Below, in pieces: positions 1-6,149 of a stretch of 6,149 nt of DNA (positions within the stretch are counted from its first letter, which is position 1; each line of letters begins with the position of its first letter). Location: NCBI GenBank assembly GCA_949547975.1, contig CATITW010000107.1, positions 1 to 6,149 on the forward strand, in the 5' to 3' direction. The position numbers and the translations under genes are program-made. The notes beneath the pieces were generated by a model. It did not search any database and was not told the DNA's origin. It saw only the letters and a program-made list of their open reading frames with translations. Origin of the DNA: Cryomorphaceae bacterium. Lineage in GTDB: Bacteria; Bacteroidota; Bacteroidia; Flavobacteriales; Schleiferiaceae.

Positions 1-917
1 GAATAATTCGTTTCTATCGCACCCCATAGCGCATCGCCCGGTGCTATGATGGGCCAGTGTGCAGGCGTTAAGCCGCTCTGCCAAGGCCCTTTTTCATAGC
101 GCTCGAATACCTTATTCATGGTGCTTTCTGAGGCCGCACCGACCAAAAAGGCAATGCTTAGGCCCAGCGCATCCAAATGGTTGTTCAGCGCTCCTGGCGT
201 GAAGCTCATCAAAATGCGATCGCCGCCTTCGAGCTGAGCGAGTCGCTCGTCTTGCGCCGCTGTGAACAGGTGAGGCGCCTCGGCCGGCTCACCAAAGAAG
301 TGCCGTTTGATCGACATTAAAATGTGCTCCGCTTTACGCGCATAACCCTCGTGGTTCAAAAGACGCCCCGCCTTGCGCAGCATCCAGTACCGCAGTATGT
401 TGTTCAGCAGGATATAGCCTTCCACAGGGTATTCATCGGCCCAATTACTGGAAGCCGGCGCATACATCAAATGTTTGTTGTTAAACTCCCAGCTGTACGC
501 CCGTTGCTCGATCACTTCAAGCTGCGCAGCAACGCGTTTTTCTAGGGACGAATCTTCCACGCGCTCCAAATAGCTCAACGCCGTGATGCCCCACCAAAAA
601 GGACTGTCGGTTCGGCCTACGGGACCGCCATAGCTGACGGCGGTCTGTTGGAATTGGTCCGAGAAACTGACATTAGAAGGGAATACTCCGTGCTCGCCCA
701 CCGCTTCGAGCAGGTGAACGATGCTTTGATAAACCGTCGGGTAGAGCGCCTCACGTTCACCGGCAAGTACTGCCAGCGCTGTAATGGCGCTATCACGAGA
801 CCACAGTCGGGCATAGTTATCCGTGTCTTGCGCAGTAGCTACGAAACCAAAAGGTGTCGCACTGCGCTCGAGCACTTGCCATGCCGCTTGTGTCAAAAAT
901 TCAGAGTTATTGCCCAT
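1..917 (-). CDS. GH100-like six-hairpin glycoside hydrolase (C-terminus beyond window)
   Basis: An open frame of 305 codons without a stop runs off the left edge of the window. It starts at ATG 917-915; an in-frame TAA at 932-930 just upstream, with no start codon between, makes this the only plausible start. No Shine-Dalgarno site or signal peptide is seen, so a cytoplasmic enzyme is likely. Visible motifs are LWSRDS (residues 38-43), GGPVGRTDSPFWWG (97-110) and WADEYPVEGY (159-168), spaced as in (alpha/alpha)6-barrel glycosidases. The GRTDSPFWW segment resembles the region around the catalytic Asp of GH100 alkaline/neutral invertases (VDSGLWW), making D104 the candidate catalytic acid. The partner Glu would be expected roughly 225 residues later, outside the window. 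Related bacterial proteins are often labelled amylo-alpha-1,6-glucosidase or glycogen debranching protein, so the substrate (sucrose, an alpha-glucan or another glucoside) cannot be stated. The fold is fairly secure; the specificity is not. Confidence 0.75.
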   Translation of the reverse strand, partial: MGNNSEFLTQAAWQVLERSATPFGFVATAQDTDNYARLWSRDSAITALAVLAGEREALYPTVYQSIVHLLEAVGEHGVFPSNVSFSDQFQQTAVSYGGPVGRTDSPFWWGITALSYLERVEDSSLEKRVAAQLEVIEQRAYSWEFNNKHLMYAPASSNWADEYPVEGYILLNNILRYWMLRKAGRLLNHEGYARKAEHILMSIKRHFFGEPAEAPHLFTAAQDERLAQLEGGDRILMSFTPGALNNHLDALGLSIAFLVGAASESTMNKVFERYEKGPWQSGLTPAHWPIIAPGDALWGAIETNY

Positions 918-925
918 GGAGAGAT

Positions 926-957
926 TGAGTTAACCCATCAAAAATAGGGAAAACTCA
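926..957 (-). promoter_or_regulatory. Candidate Bacteroidota-type promoter inside an inverted repeat
   Basis: On the minus strand the 66-nt gap upstream of the glycoside hydrolase contains TATTTTTG (946-939). It fits the TAnnTTTG -7 consensus described for the primary sigma factor of Bacteroidota and lies about 21 nt before the ATG. No clear TTTG -33 element is seen at the usual distance. The box sits in the 10-nt loop of an imperfect inverted repeat. On the plus strand the arms are TGAGTTAACCC (926-936) and GGGAAAACTCA (947-957), with 9 of 11 positions complementary. The arrangement suggests an operator over a promoter. A terminator for the upstream operon is less likely because no T-run follows the second arm. 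Confidence 0.4.
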
Positions 958-983
958 GTGGGGAGCACTTTCGGAATTCCGCA

Positions 984-2351
984 CTATTGTAATTGGTCCA
1001 AAATATAATAGAGGGCACTCATCGAAGCGGCGCCCATCTCTAAACTACGCGGGTGAATCGCATCGATATTGTCGCGCGCACTGTGGTGAAAATCGAAGTA
1101 ACGCTGCGACTCTGGACGGTAACCGATGAAGAAATTATCGTAACCACGAAGCGGGCTTAAATCCGCGCCACCGCCGCCTTTGGCCATCACATGCAGTCCA
1201 TAAGGAACGAGCAGATTTTTGTAGCTGCGCAACTCTTCCAAACGCTCGTCATCCGCACTGACACCGAAACCGCGCGGAACATCGCCGCCGCCGTCACTTT
1301 CCATCGCCACCCAGTGGTGAACGCCATTCTCGCGTGCCCAGCGTGCGTATTCTTTCGCTCCGTCCAAACCAAATTCTTCGTTCGCCCAAAGCACCACACG
1401 AATCGTGCGCTTGTTCTGATAACCTACTTTTTTCATCAATGCGGGAACCTGCATCGCGTGTACACAACCCGCACCATCATCCTGTGCTCCTTGACCTAGA
1501 TCCCACGAGTCGATGTGTCCACCGACGAGCATGATTTCCTGAGGCTTTTCGCTGCCTTTGAAATCGGCCACAACATTGTAATTCGTCGCACGCCCTTGCA
1601 CTCCACAATCGAGATACAACTCCAATTCAACCTTCTCCCCAGCCTCCAGCATTTGCGCGAGTCGGTCCGCAGCCTGCCAAGATATCGCCGCAGAAGGCAC
1701 CTGAATCTCACTCTCGCCATAGCTCATCGCCCCGGTATGTGGCAAATCATCGCGTAGCAAAGTCACCGAACGCATCACCGTCGCAACGGCTCCATATTTT
1801 CCAGCTTCCATCGCTCCTGCCCAGCGGTACTTCACCGCACCACCGTAGGCATTAAATGTGCTGATCTTACTGTGGTCCATGTAGGTATTGTAAAACACAA
1901 TCTTACCTTTCACTCCGGCCTCACCTAGCGCTTCAAGCTCCTCGAAAGAGCCTACTTCAACCACTGCTGCACGCACCCCTTCCGCAGGCGTAGGGACACT
2001 TCCGCCCAGCGCCGTGGTCGGCAGTACCACAGGCGCACCACCCGCGTATGCTTTCGACCATTCTTCACCGCGGTGCCATTTCGGTACATCCACCGGCTGC
2101 AACCATGCGGTATCCGCACCTGCATCGAGCAATGCTTGTTGCGCCCAGCGCGCCGCTTCGTTCGCCGCCTCAGAGCCCGAAGGTCGAGGGCCTATTTCTT
2201 CACACATGTATTTGAGCCACTGGTAGCCTTGCTGCTCGCCCAATGCCTCTGTATATAAACTTTTGATGAGCGCTTTTGCGTCCGAAGGAATTTCTTGTGC
2301 CTGTGCGACACCTGCGCATGCCATCGCGGCAATCAGTGCTAATTTTCTCAT
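984..2351 (-). CDS. Secreted M28 metallopeptidase, carboxypeptidase Q-like
   Basis: This predicted zinc aminopeptidase/dipeptidase of family M28 resembles human plasma glutamate carboxypeptidase (carboxypeptidase Q) along its length, and 455 residues is a normal size. A Sec signal peptide is clear: MRK, a hydrophobic core, then AQA before Q19, so the mature enzyme is exported to the periplasm or beyond. No C-terminal sorting domain is present. Residues about 105-235 look like the PA-type insert and about 255-450 the catalytic domain. All expected co-catalytic zinc ligands are seen: H279 (GGHIDSWD), D291 (QDDGAG), the EE pair at 325-326 with E326 as likely ligand, D353 (MESDGGG) and H422 or H423 (FHHSARD). 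D281 is the usual catalytic Asp. The start ATG lies 2 nt after the TAA of the upstream membrane-protein gene, so translation is probably coupled. A role in cleaving short peptides outside the cytoplasm is inferred from the family; the substrate is unknown. Confidence 0.92.
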   Translation of the reverse strand: MRKLALIAAMACAGVAQAQEIPSDAKALIKSLYTEALGEQQGYQWLKYMCEEIGPRPSGSEAANEAARWAQQALLDAGADTAWLQPVDVPKWHRGEEWSKAYAGGAPVVLPTTALGGSVPTPAEGVRAAVVEVGSFEELEALGEAGVKGKIVFYNTYMDHSKISTFNAYGGAVKYRWAGAMEAGKYGAVATVMRSVTLLRDDLPHTGAMSYGESEIQVPSAAISWQAADRLAQMLEAGEKVELELYLDCGVQGRATNYNVVADFKGSEKPQEIMLVGGHIDSWDLGQGAQDDGAGCVHAMQVPALMKKVGYQNKRTIRVVLWANEEFGLDGAKEYARWARENGVHHWVAMESDGGGDVPRGFGVSADDERLEELRSYKNLLVPYGLHVMAKGGGGADLSPLRGYDNFFIGYRPESQRYFDFHHSARDNIDAIHPRSLEMGAASMSALYYILDQLQ

Positions 2352-2353
2352 GG

Positions 2354-2860
2354 TTATCTTCTTTTTCTGCGGCGTGTAGTTGGCGATACAACAGGATTAT
2401 AGGCTTCCAATGGTATGCCGCTGATCGCTTGAATCGCTGCCGCTTTGTCCTCAAGTTCTGATTTATTTTCCGATTTCCCGAAGCTGATTTTCCCCCGGTG
2501 TTTTGCATTCACTAAAAACAGCTCCCACAAGCCTTCGTGCTGCACATTAATCTGACCGCCGTGCGATCCACCGCGCATGGTGTAGTTCACATTCAACAGT
2601 ACCAAAGCTGCCTCTGACGGCAACGTTTCGAAGCTGCCAAACCGCACTCCAAACACGGAAAAATAGCGCTTGTAGCTGCCAGAACGTACCACAGTTCCTC
2701 TGCGTGCGGTAAGGCCGTAGCCGCCGATCAGCGCGAAGGCGAGCGCTAAAAATTGGCCCGTAAGAACCGTGCCGATCACCGCTACGGCAATCACCAGGTA
2801 AAAGCGAAATGGATACGGGAATTCACGCCCGTTCCGAAGATGTACTTCGTTAATAGACAC
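2354..2860 (-). CDS. Uncharacterised two-helix membrane protein with basic tail
   Basis: I do not recognise a named family. The 168-residue product has a short N-terminal segment and then a hydrophobic hairpin at about residues 19-52 that could form two membrane helices joined near TGQ. After it comes a soluble part of about 115 residues: alternating beta-type segments (about 55-130) and a likely helix (about 134-148). This layout is reminiscent of small bacterial membrane proteins with a PH-like domain, but that is only a guess. The protein ends in TTRRRKRR. The start is GTG (2860-2858), the only start codon after the in-frame TAA just upstream; AGGGAG precedes it with a 6-nt spacer. The gene overlaps the DUF819 gene by 11 nt and ends 2 nt before the M28 gene, so it is very likely a real co-translated gene. 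A scaffold or helper for either neighbour is possible. Confidence 0.8.
   Translation of the reverse strand: MSINEVHLRNGREFPYPFRFYLVIAVAVIGTVLTGQFLALAFALIGGYGLTARRGTVVRSGSYKRYFSVFGVRFGSFETLPSEAALVLLNVNYTMRGGSHGGQINVQHEGLWELFLVNAKHRGKISFGKSENKSELEDKAAAIQAISGIPLEAYNPVVSPTTRRRKRR
2357..2368 (-). promoter_or_regulatory. Purine-rich translation-initiation region for M28 gene
   Basis: The minus-strand sequence AGAAAAAGAAGA ends 8 nt before the M28 ATG and is also the coding sequence for the R-K-R-R end of the upstream protein. It is the only ribosome-binding candidate for the peptidase gene, because the stop-to-start distance is just 2 nt. Its core AGAAG is a weak Shine-Dalgarno match. Confidence 0.4.
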
Positions 2861-4106
2861 CCGCGGCTCCCTGCATTAATAAACCACAGATATACGCCCC
2901 GTAGGTACCTAGGGCATAGCCCAAAACCGCAAGCAACACCCCTACTGGGGCGAGTGCCGGATGGAACGCTGCCGCAACGACAGGAGCACTTGCCGCGCCG
3001 CCGATGTTGGCCTTCGACCCTACTGCAAGGAAGAAATACGGCGCTTTGATCACTTTCGCCACAAGGAACATAAGCCCGACGTGAATAATCATCCAGACCA
3101 AACCGACCCCAAACAGTCCCGGGTTTTCGAACACTTCGCGAACGTTCATGCTCATCCCGATGGTCGCTACCAAAATGTAGATGAATACGGAGCCCACTTT
3201 CGAGGCGCCTGCCCCTTCGAGATTTCTCGCCTTGGTAAAGCTCAACCCAATTCCCAACGTAGTCGCCACTACAACGAGCCAGAAAAACCCTGAAGTCAAG
3301 CTAAACTTCGCAAGACCCGGATAATTCTCCGAAATAAATGGAGCGATCAAATCACTCACCAAATGCGCAAATCCCGTCGCACCAAAAGCCAATGCCAAGA
3401 TGTACATCAAATCATTAAACGAGGGAATTTTACTGATGCTCGCGGTGTATGCCTCCATCTTATTCTGCAAGGTATCCACGGAACTGGCGTCTGCCTTAAA
3501 GGCTGCATCGATCTTCTTAGAACGCGCCACGCCGACCAGTAAAAAGGCCATCCAAAGCTCCGCAACGAGCACATCTACAGTGACCATGGCACTAAAAATG
3601 CCCTCGCTCACTTCAAACACTTCCTTCATCGCCGCTTGATTCGCACCACCACCGATCCAAGAACCAGCGATCGTCGTCATCCCGCGCCAAATCTCTTCTG
3701 GGTTCGCACCGATCACATCCGGCGCAATAACGCTAAAAAGCAAGATGCTCAGCGGTCCACCGATAATCACACCCACCGTTCCCGTAAAGAACATAATAAG
3801 GGCCTTTGGACCCAGCTTCACCACCTCTTTAAAATCAATGCTGAGGGTAAGTAAAATCAGTGCCGCCGGCAGTAAATATCTCGAAGCCATAAAGTACAAT
3901 CGGCTCTCCTTAGGATCGATGATCTCGAACGTAGTCAGTAGCGACGGCAAGAAATAACACAACAACAGCGCAGGAATTACGCTATAAAATTTCTTGAGTA
4001 TCGGATGCGAACTCTTCGACGTGTAAAAGATCAGCCCCAGCATAGCGGCTAATATCCCGAACAGGGTTGCATCGTTCGTAATCCACGGATCTACTTCATG
4101 TACCAT
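2850..4106 (-). CDS. DUF819 family polytopic membrane protein (putative transporter)
   Basis: The product is a 418-residue inner-membrane protein with about ten to eleven hydrophobic segments (near 12-28, 41-60, 71-90, 101-128, 170-195, 232-252, 268-290, 304-320, 330-352, 357-382 and 386-411). A hydrophilic loop lies at about 197-230. The DUF819 (YjcL-like) hallmarks are present: TTIAGSWIGGGANQAAM (144-160) and the C-terminal SKANIGGAASAPVVAAAF (364-381) followed by GYALGTYGAY (396-405). The family has no firmly established substrate. The two half-sites with GGGAN and ANIGG suggest an inverted-repeat transporter fold like that of anion or cation/proton antiporters. The ATG is 16 nt after the hydrolase stop, and the end overlaps the next gene by 11 nt. 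Co-transcription with an exported peptidase makes uptake of a peptide or amino-acid-like product a reasonable but untested idea. Confidence 0.9.
   Translation of the reverse strand: MVHEVDPWITNDATLFGILAAMLGLIFYTSKSSHPILKKFYSVIPALLLCYFLPSLLTTFEIIDPKESRLYFMASRYLLPAALILLTLSIDFKEVVKLGPKALIMFFTGTVGVIIGGPLSILLFSVIAPDVIGANPEEIWRGMTTIAGSWIGGGANQAAMKEVFEVSEGIFSAMVTVDVLVAELWMAFLLVGVARSKKIDAAFKADASSVDTLQNKMEAYTASISKIPSFNDLMYILALAFGATGFAHLVSDLIAPFISENYPGLAKFSLTSGFFWLVVVATTLGIGLSFTKARNLEGAGASKVGSVFIYILVATIGMSMNVREVFENPGLFGVGLVWMIIHVGLMFLVAKVIKAPYFFLAVGSKANIGGAASAPVVAAAFHPALAPVGVLLAVLGYALGTYGAYICGLLMQGAAGVY
2867..2872 (-). promoter_or_regulatory. Shine-Dalgarno-like AGGGAG for the GTG-start gene
   Basis: AGGGAG on the minus strand lies 6 nt before the GTG start of the small membrane protein, inside the end of the DUF819 gene. 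It supports the GTG as the true start. It is the clearest such site in the window; the other starts have weak AG-rich sequence or none. Confidence 0.5.
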
Positions 4107-4122
4107 ACTCTTATCTATTTGA

Positions 4123-4776
4123 TTATAAGCGCTCTAAACGCTCAATTTCCGACTTCAGGATCGCCTTATCAAACGCATGCCCTCCCTCGTAATACCCCAC
4201 TTCTGGGACCCATTCATATTCGCTTCTATACCACTCCAGTATCTCGCGCTGCTTCTCTACTCCGATAAATGCATCGTCGTCACCAAACCAGCCTTGAAAC
4301 TGCACTTCACGCAAAGCGTTCAAACCTTTCGCATCTAAATCTGGCGGCCAGCTTCCTGCCCAAGCGAGGACTGAAGTAAACGCCTCTGGGCTGTAGCCCA
4401 AAAACCGCATTCCCGTTGCCACGCCTTGACTAAATCCCACCAGGTGAAACCGTGCGTTCGGGCACTGCTTGCGCACAAATCGCATGACCTCACTCAGATA
4501 CCTGCGCTGGTTCTCTATGTCTTTTTCGCGCTCGTCCTTGGTCATCCAAGACGCACCTACACGACCGCTCACTCCGTTCAAATAGAACTTGTGCTGGCCC
4601 TGAGGAAAAACAAACGCACGTTGCTCGGTAACACACGTGCGAAAATGACGCTGGAAATAAGCAACCAGCTGCCCGTACCCGTGCAGTGCAATCCACACTT
4701 CACGAGTCTTCGTACCCAATTCCCCCAGCACATCCACGCGCTGCTCCTGCGCCACCGGCAACCACATCGTACTCAT
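4123..4776 (-). CDS. Alpha/beta hydrolase, phospholipase/carboxylesterase type
   Basis: This 217-residue serine hydrolase has a size typical of the small carboxylesterase/acyl-protein-thioesterase-like family. Visible elements are the oxyanion-side strand and loop IALHGYGQ (29-36), the nucleophile elbow GFSQG with S116, an acidic FGDDDAF segment with D168 the best fit to the GxxD acid position, and GGHAF with the catalytic H200. SWPP (142-145) after the elbow strand also fits the family. No signal peptide or membrane segment is seen, so it should act in the cytoplasm on short esters, lysophospholipids or acyl-thioesters; the true substrate is not predictable. The ATG at 4776-4774 is 9 nt after the hydratase stop; a second ATG three codons later is possible. 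No Shine-Dalgarno site is visible, so translation may depend on coupling to the upstream gene. Confidence 0.88.
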   Translation of the reverse strand: MSTMWLPVAQEQRVDVLGELGTKTREVWIALHGYGQLVAYFQRHFRTCVTEQRAFVFPQGQHKFYLNGVSGRVGASWMTKDEREKDIENQRRYLSEVMRFVRKQCPNARFHLVGFSQGVATGMRFLGYSPEAFTSVLAWAGSWPPDLDAKGLNALREVQFQGWFGDDDAFIGVEKQREILEWYRSEYEWVPEVGYYEGGHAFDKAILKSEIERLERL

Positions 4777-4785
4777 CGCTGCAGC

Positions 4786-5562
4786 TTACGCCCCTGGAAA
4801 TTCAGGCTTGCGTTTTTCGATAAATGCCGTTGTGCCTTCCTTAAAGTCCGCCGTTTCAAAGCAATCCCCAAAAGCTTGCACCTCCACATCGTAACCGACC
4901 GACCCTTCGAGCAACCCAGCGTTCACCGCTTCGATCGCAAAGCCCATCGCCACTATGCTATTTTTCATAAAACCTGCCGCCATCTTCTGCGCTGCATCTA
5001 ACAGCTCTTCTTGCGGCACGACTTGGTTCACTAAACCGTAATTCAATGCCGTCTCAGCATCGATCATTTTCGCACTAAACAGCATCTCCATCGCACGCCC
5101 TTTGCCGATCAGCTGTGGCAAGCGCTGCGTCCCTCCGTATCCCGGAATCAGACCCAACGAAGTCTCTGGAAGACCCATTTTAGCATTGCTCGAAGCGATA
5201 CGCACATGTGCACTCATCGCGAGCTCTAGACCTCCACCAAGCGCAAATCCGTTCACGGCAGCAATCACAGGCTTTGGAAATTCTTCTATCACATTAAAAA
5301 CGGTCATGTGCCCTGTTTTGGCCAATTCCGTCCCCTCTTCACCACTGAACGATGCAAATTCCTTGATATCCGCACCCGCAACAAACGCCTTCTCACCGCT
5401 TCCCGTCAAGATCACCACCTTCACCTCGGCGTCCTCTCGGAACCCTTCAAAAGCGGCATTAATCTCTTCCAGTGTTTGCTTGTTCAGCGCATTCAACTGC
5501 TTCGGACGGTTGATCATCACCAGACCCAGTCCGTCTCTTTTTTCAACGATTACATTTTCCAT
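4786..5562 (-). CDS. Enoyl-CoA hydratase (crotonase family)
   Basis: A complete 258-residue crotonase-fold enzyme, predicted to hydrate trans-2-enoyl-CoA to 3-hydroxyacyl-CoA in fatty-acid or related acyl-CoA degradation in the cytoplasm. Both oxyanion-hole regions are present: AGADIKEFA (62-70, A64) and ALGGGLELAM (107-116, G110). The two catalytic glutamates of true hydratases align with E113 (GGGLE) and E133 (LPETSLGLIPGYGGTQRL region), 20 residues apart as in the rat mitochondrial enzyme. That favours hydratase over isomerase or another crotonase activity. The end, DFKEGTTAFIEKRKPEF (239-255), is also typical. Chain-length preference cannot be read from sequence. The ATG is 2 nt after the kinase stop (TAACCATG), so it is probably co-translated with the kinase gene. 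No other beta-oxidation gene lies in the window. Confidence 0.95.
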   Translation of the reverse strand: MENVIVEKRDGLGLVMINRPKQLNALNKQTLEEINAAFEGFREDAEVKVVILTGSGEKAFVAGADIKEFASFSGEEGTELAKTGHMTVFNVIEEFPKPVIAAVNGFALGGGLELAMSAHVRIASSNAKMGLPETSLGLIPGYGGTQRLPQLIGKGRAMEMLFSAKMIDAETALNYGLVNQVVPQEELLDAAQKMAAGFMKNSIVAMGFAIEAVNAGLLEGSVGYDVEVQAFGDCFETADFKEGTTAFIEKRKPEFPGA

Positions 5563-5564
5563 GG

Positions 5565-6149
5565 TTACTTCTGTGTTTCTTGGTTCGAGACCGGCAATAC
5601 CATCTTAAACTCCGTTCCGCCGCCAGGCAGCGACTCAAAGTCAATGGTGCCCCCAAAATTCTCTATTAAATTTTTCACCAAAGCCAAGCCCAGACCCATG
5701 CCGGAGCTCTTCGTAGTGAAATTTGGTTCAAAAATTCGTTCTTTCATGTCCTCAGGAATACCCGCGCCATTATCGCGCACACGCACCAAAGCGCTACCCT
5801 TCGAATCCTTACTCACGCTCACAACAACCTCAGGATCAACTCCCTCTGGAATGCTCTGCAGCGCATTTTTAACCAGATTATGCACGATACGCGACCACTG
5901 CTCTGTATCGACTTTCACGTGCACCGGTCCAGAGACCATACAACTCACGCCCCTATCAGCATAGAGGCCTACTGCGCGGTTCGTGAGGTAGGCAATATCC
6001 GCTTCCTCAAGCACAAGTCCTGGCATCTGAGCAAAACGTGAAAACGCCTCAGCGATGTGGGTCAGCGACTCCACTTCCTCGAGCAAATGCGAGGCCATCT
6101 CTTGCAATTCCGCCTTGTCCTGCTCACGCTCCATCATCTGCAACGTCAA
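5565..6149 (-). CDS. Sensor histidine kinase, NtrY-like (C-terminal part; N-terminus beyond window)
   Basis: 194 codons remain open to the right edge, so the true start, any sensor or membrane region and the phospho-accepting H-box are outside the window. The leading TTG codon is just the window edge and not a supported start. The visible part is the end of the dimerisation helix, with LLEEVESLTHIAEAFSRFAQMP (from residue 22) resembling NtrY kinases, followed by a complete HATPase_c domain. Its boxes are the N-box HNLVKNALQSI (90-100, N91 and N95), the G1 box DNGAGI (126-131), the F-box FEPNFTTKS (140-148) and the G2 box GMGLGLA (150-156). It would phosphorylate a response regulator, which is not in view. 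The stop is 2 nt before the hydratase start. The kinase identity is firm; the NtrY assignment is moderate. Confidence 0.9.
   Translation of the reverse strand: MTLQMMEREQDKAELQEMASHLLEEVESLTHIAEAFSRFAQMPGLVLEEADIAYLTNRAVGLYADRGVSCMVSGPVHVKVDTEQWSRIVHNLVKNALQSIPEGVDPEVVVSVSKDSKGSALVRVRDNGAGIPEDMKERIFEPNFTTKSSGMGLGLALVKNLIENFGGTIDFESLPGGGTEFKMVLPVSNQETQK

Noticed and set aside
617..947. Short open frames on both strands (617-814 minus, 648-947 plus) in the left region.
   Set aside because: The minus-strand frame of the glycoside hydrolase is open from 917 to the window edge with family motifs, which explains this region.
954..972. Possible terminator after the M28 gene: AGTG and CACT around a CTCCC loop, followed by GAGTTTT.
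   Set aside because: The stem is only 4 bp and the T-run is short and offset, so it is not a convincing intrinsic terminator.
972..981. A 10-bp perfect palindrome, CGGAATTCCG, just after the M28 stop.
   Set aside because: It is too short and has no spacer for a hairpin loop or a following T-run for a terminator. A single palindrome of this length can occur by chance.
4122..4127. A perfect TATAAT on the minus strand just before the DUF819 gene.
   Set aside because: It overlaps the hydrolase stop codon, has no -35 match 17 nt upstream (GGAAAT there), and does not fit the Bacteroidota -7 pattern. Genes on both sides appear to be one unit.
4426..5001. A 191-codon plus-strand open frame.
   Set aside because: It is antisense to the hydrolase and hydratase genes whose catalytic motifs are intact. 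Its product is rich in His, Arg and Cys with no domain, as expected of a shadow frame.
5308..5964. A 218-codon plus-strand open frame, and another at 5102-5608.
   Set aside because: Both lie antisense to the well-supported kinase and hydratase genes, have no recognisable domain, and read as low-complexity shadow translations.

Overview
The window reads as chromosomal DNA from a member of the Bacteroidota, possibly a marine Flavobacteriales-type organism of fairly balanced base composition. The evidence is indirect. There are few clear Shine-Dalgarno sites, a TAnnTTTG-type -7 promoter box lies ahead of one gene, and the set includes a DUF819 membrane protein, a carboxypeptidase Q-like M28 peptidase and an NtrY-type sensor kinase with the motif EPNFTTKSSGMGLGLA. 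The phylum is a moderate-confidence inference and the genus is not resolved. No tRNA, rRNA, CRISPR, insertion sequence or phage gene is visible.

All seven genes lie on the minus strand, so transcription runs from high to low coordinates. The right end holds the C-terminal half of a sensor histidine kinase (5565-6149, cut by the window edge). After it come an enoyl-CoA hydratase (4786-5562), a small cytoplasmic serine hydrolase of the phospholipase/carboxylesterase type (4123-4776), a DUF819 polytopic membrane protein (2850-4106), a small two-helix membrane protein of unknown function (2354-2860, GTG start) and a secreted M28 dipeptidase/carboxypeptidase Q-like enzyme (984-2351). The junctions between these six are 2, 9 and 16 nt, an 11-nt overlap, and 2 nt, so they look like one transcription unit with translational coupling.

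A 66-nt gap (918-983) separates this unit from the leftmost gene (1-917, cut by the window edge), a glycoside hydrolase of the six-hairpin (alpha/alpha)6 type most like GH100 invertases. The gap holds a TATTTTTG box in the loop of an imperfect 11-bp inverted repeat, which suggests that the hydrolase has its own regulated promoter.

Functionally the operon mixes signalling (kinase), acyl-CoA metabolism (hydratase), ester hydrolysis, a probable transporter and an exported peptidase. The transporter, small membrane protein and peptidase are the most tightly packed and may form a peptide-use module; that is inference from layout only. Most of the window is ordinary core-type sequence. The parts worth a second look are the uncharacterised membrane protein, the DUF819-peptidase pairing, the dyad around the promoter, and the unknown substrate of the GH100-like enzyme.
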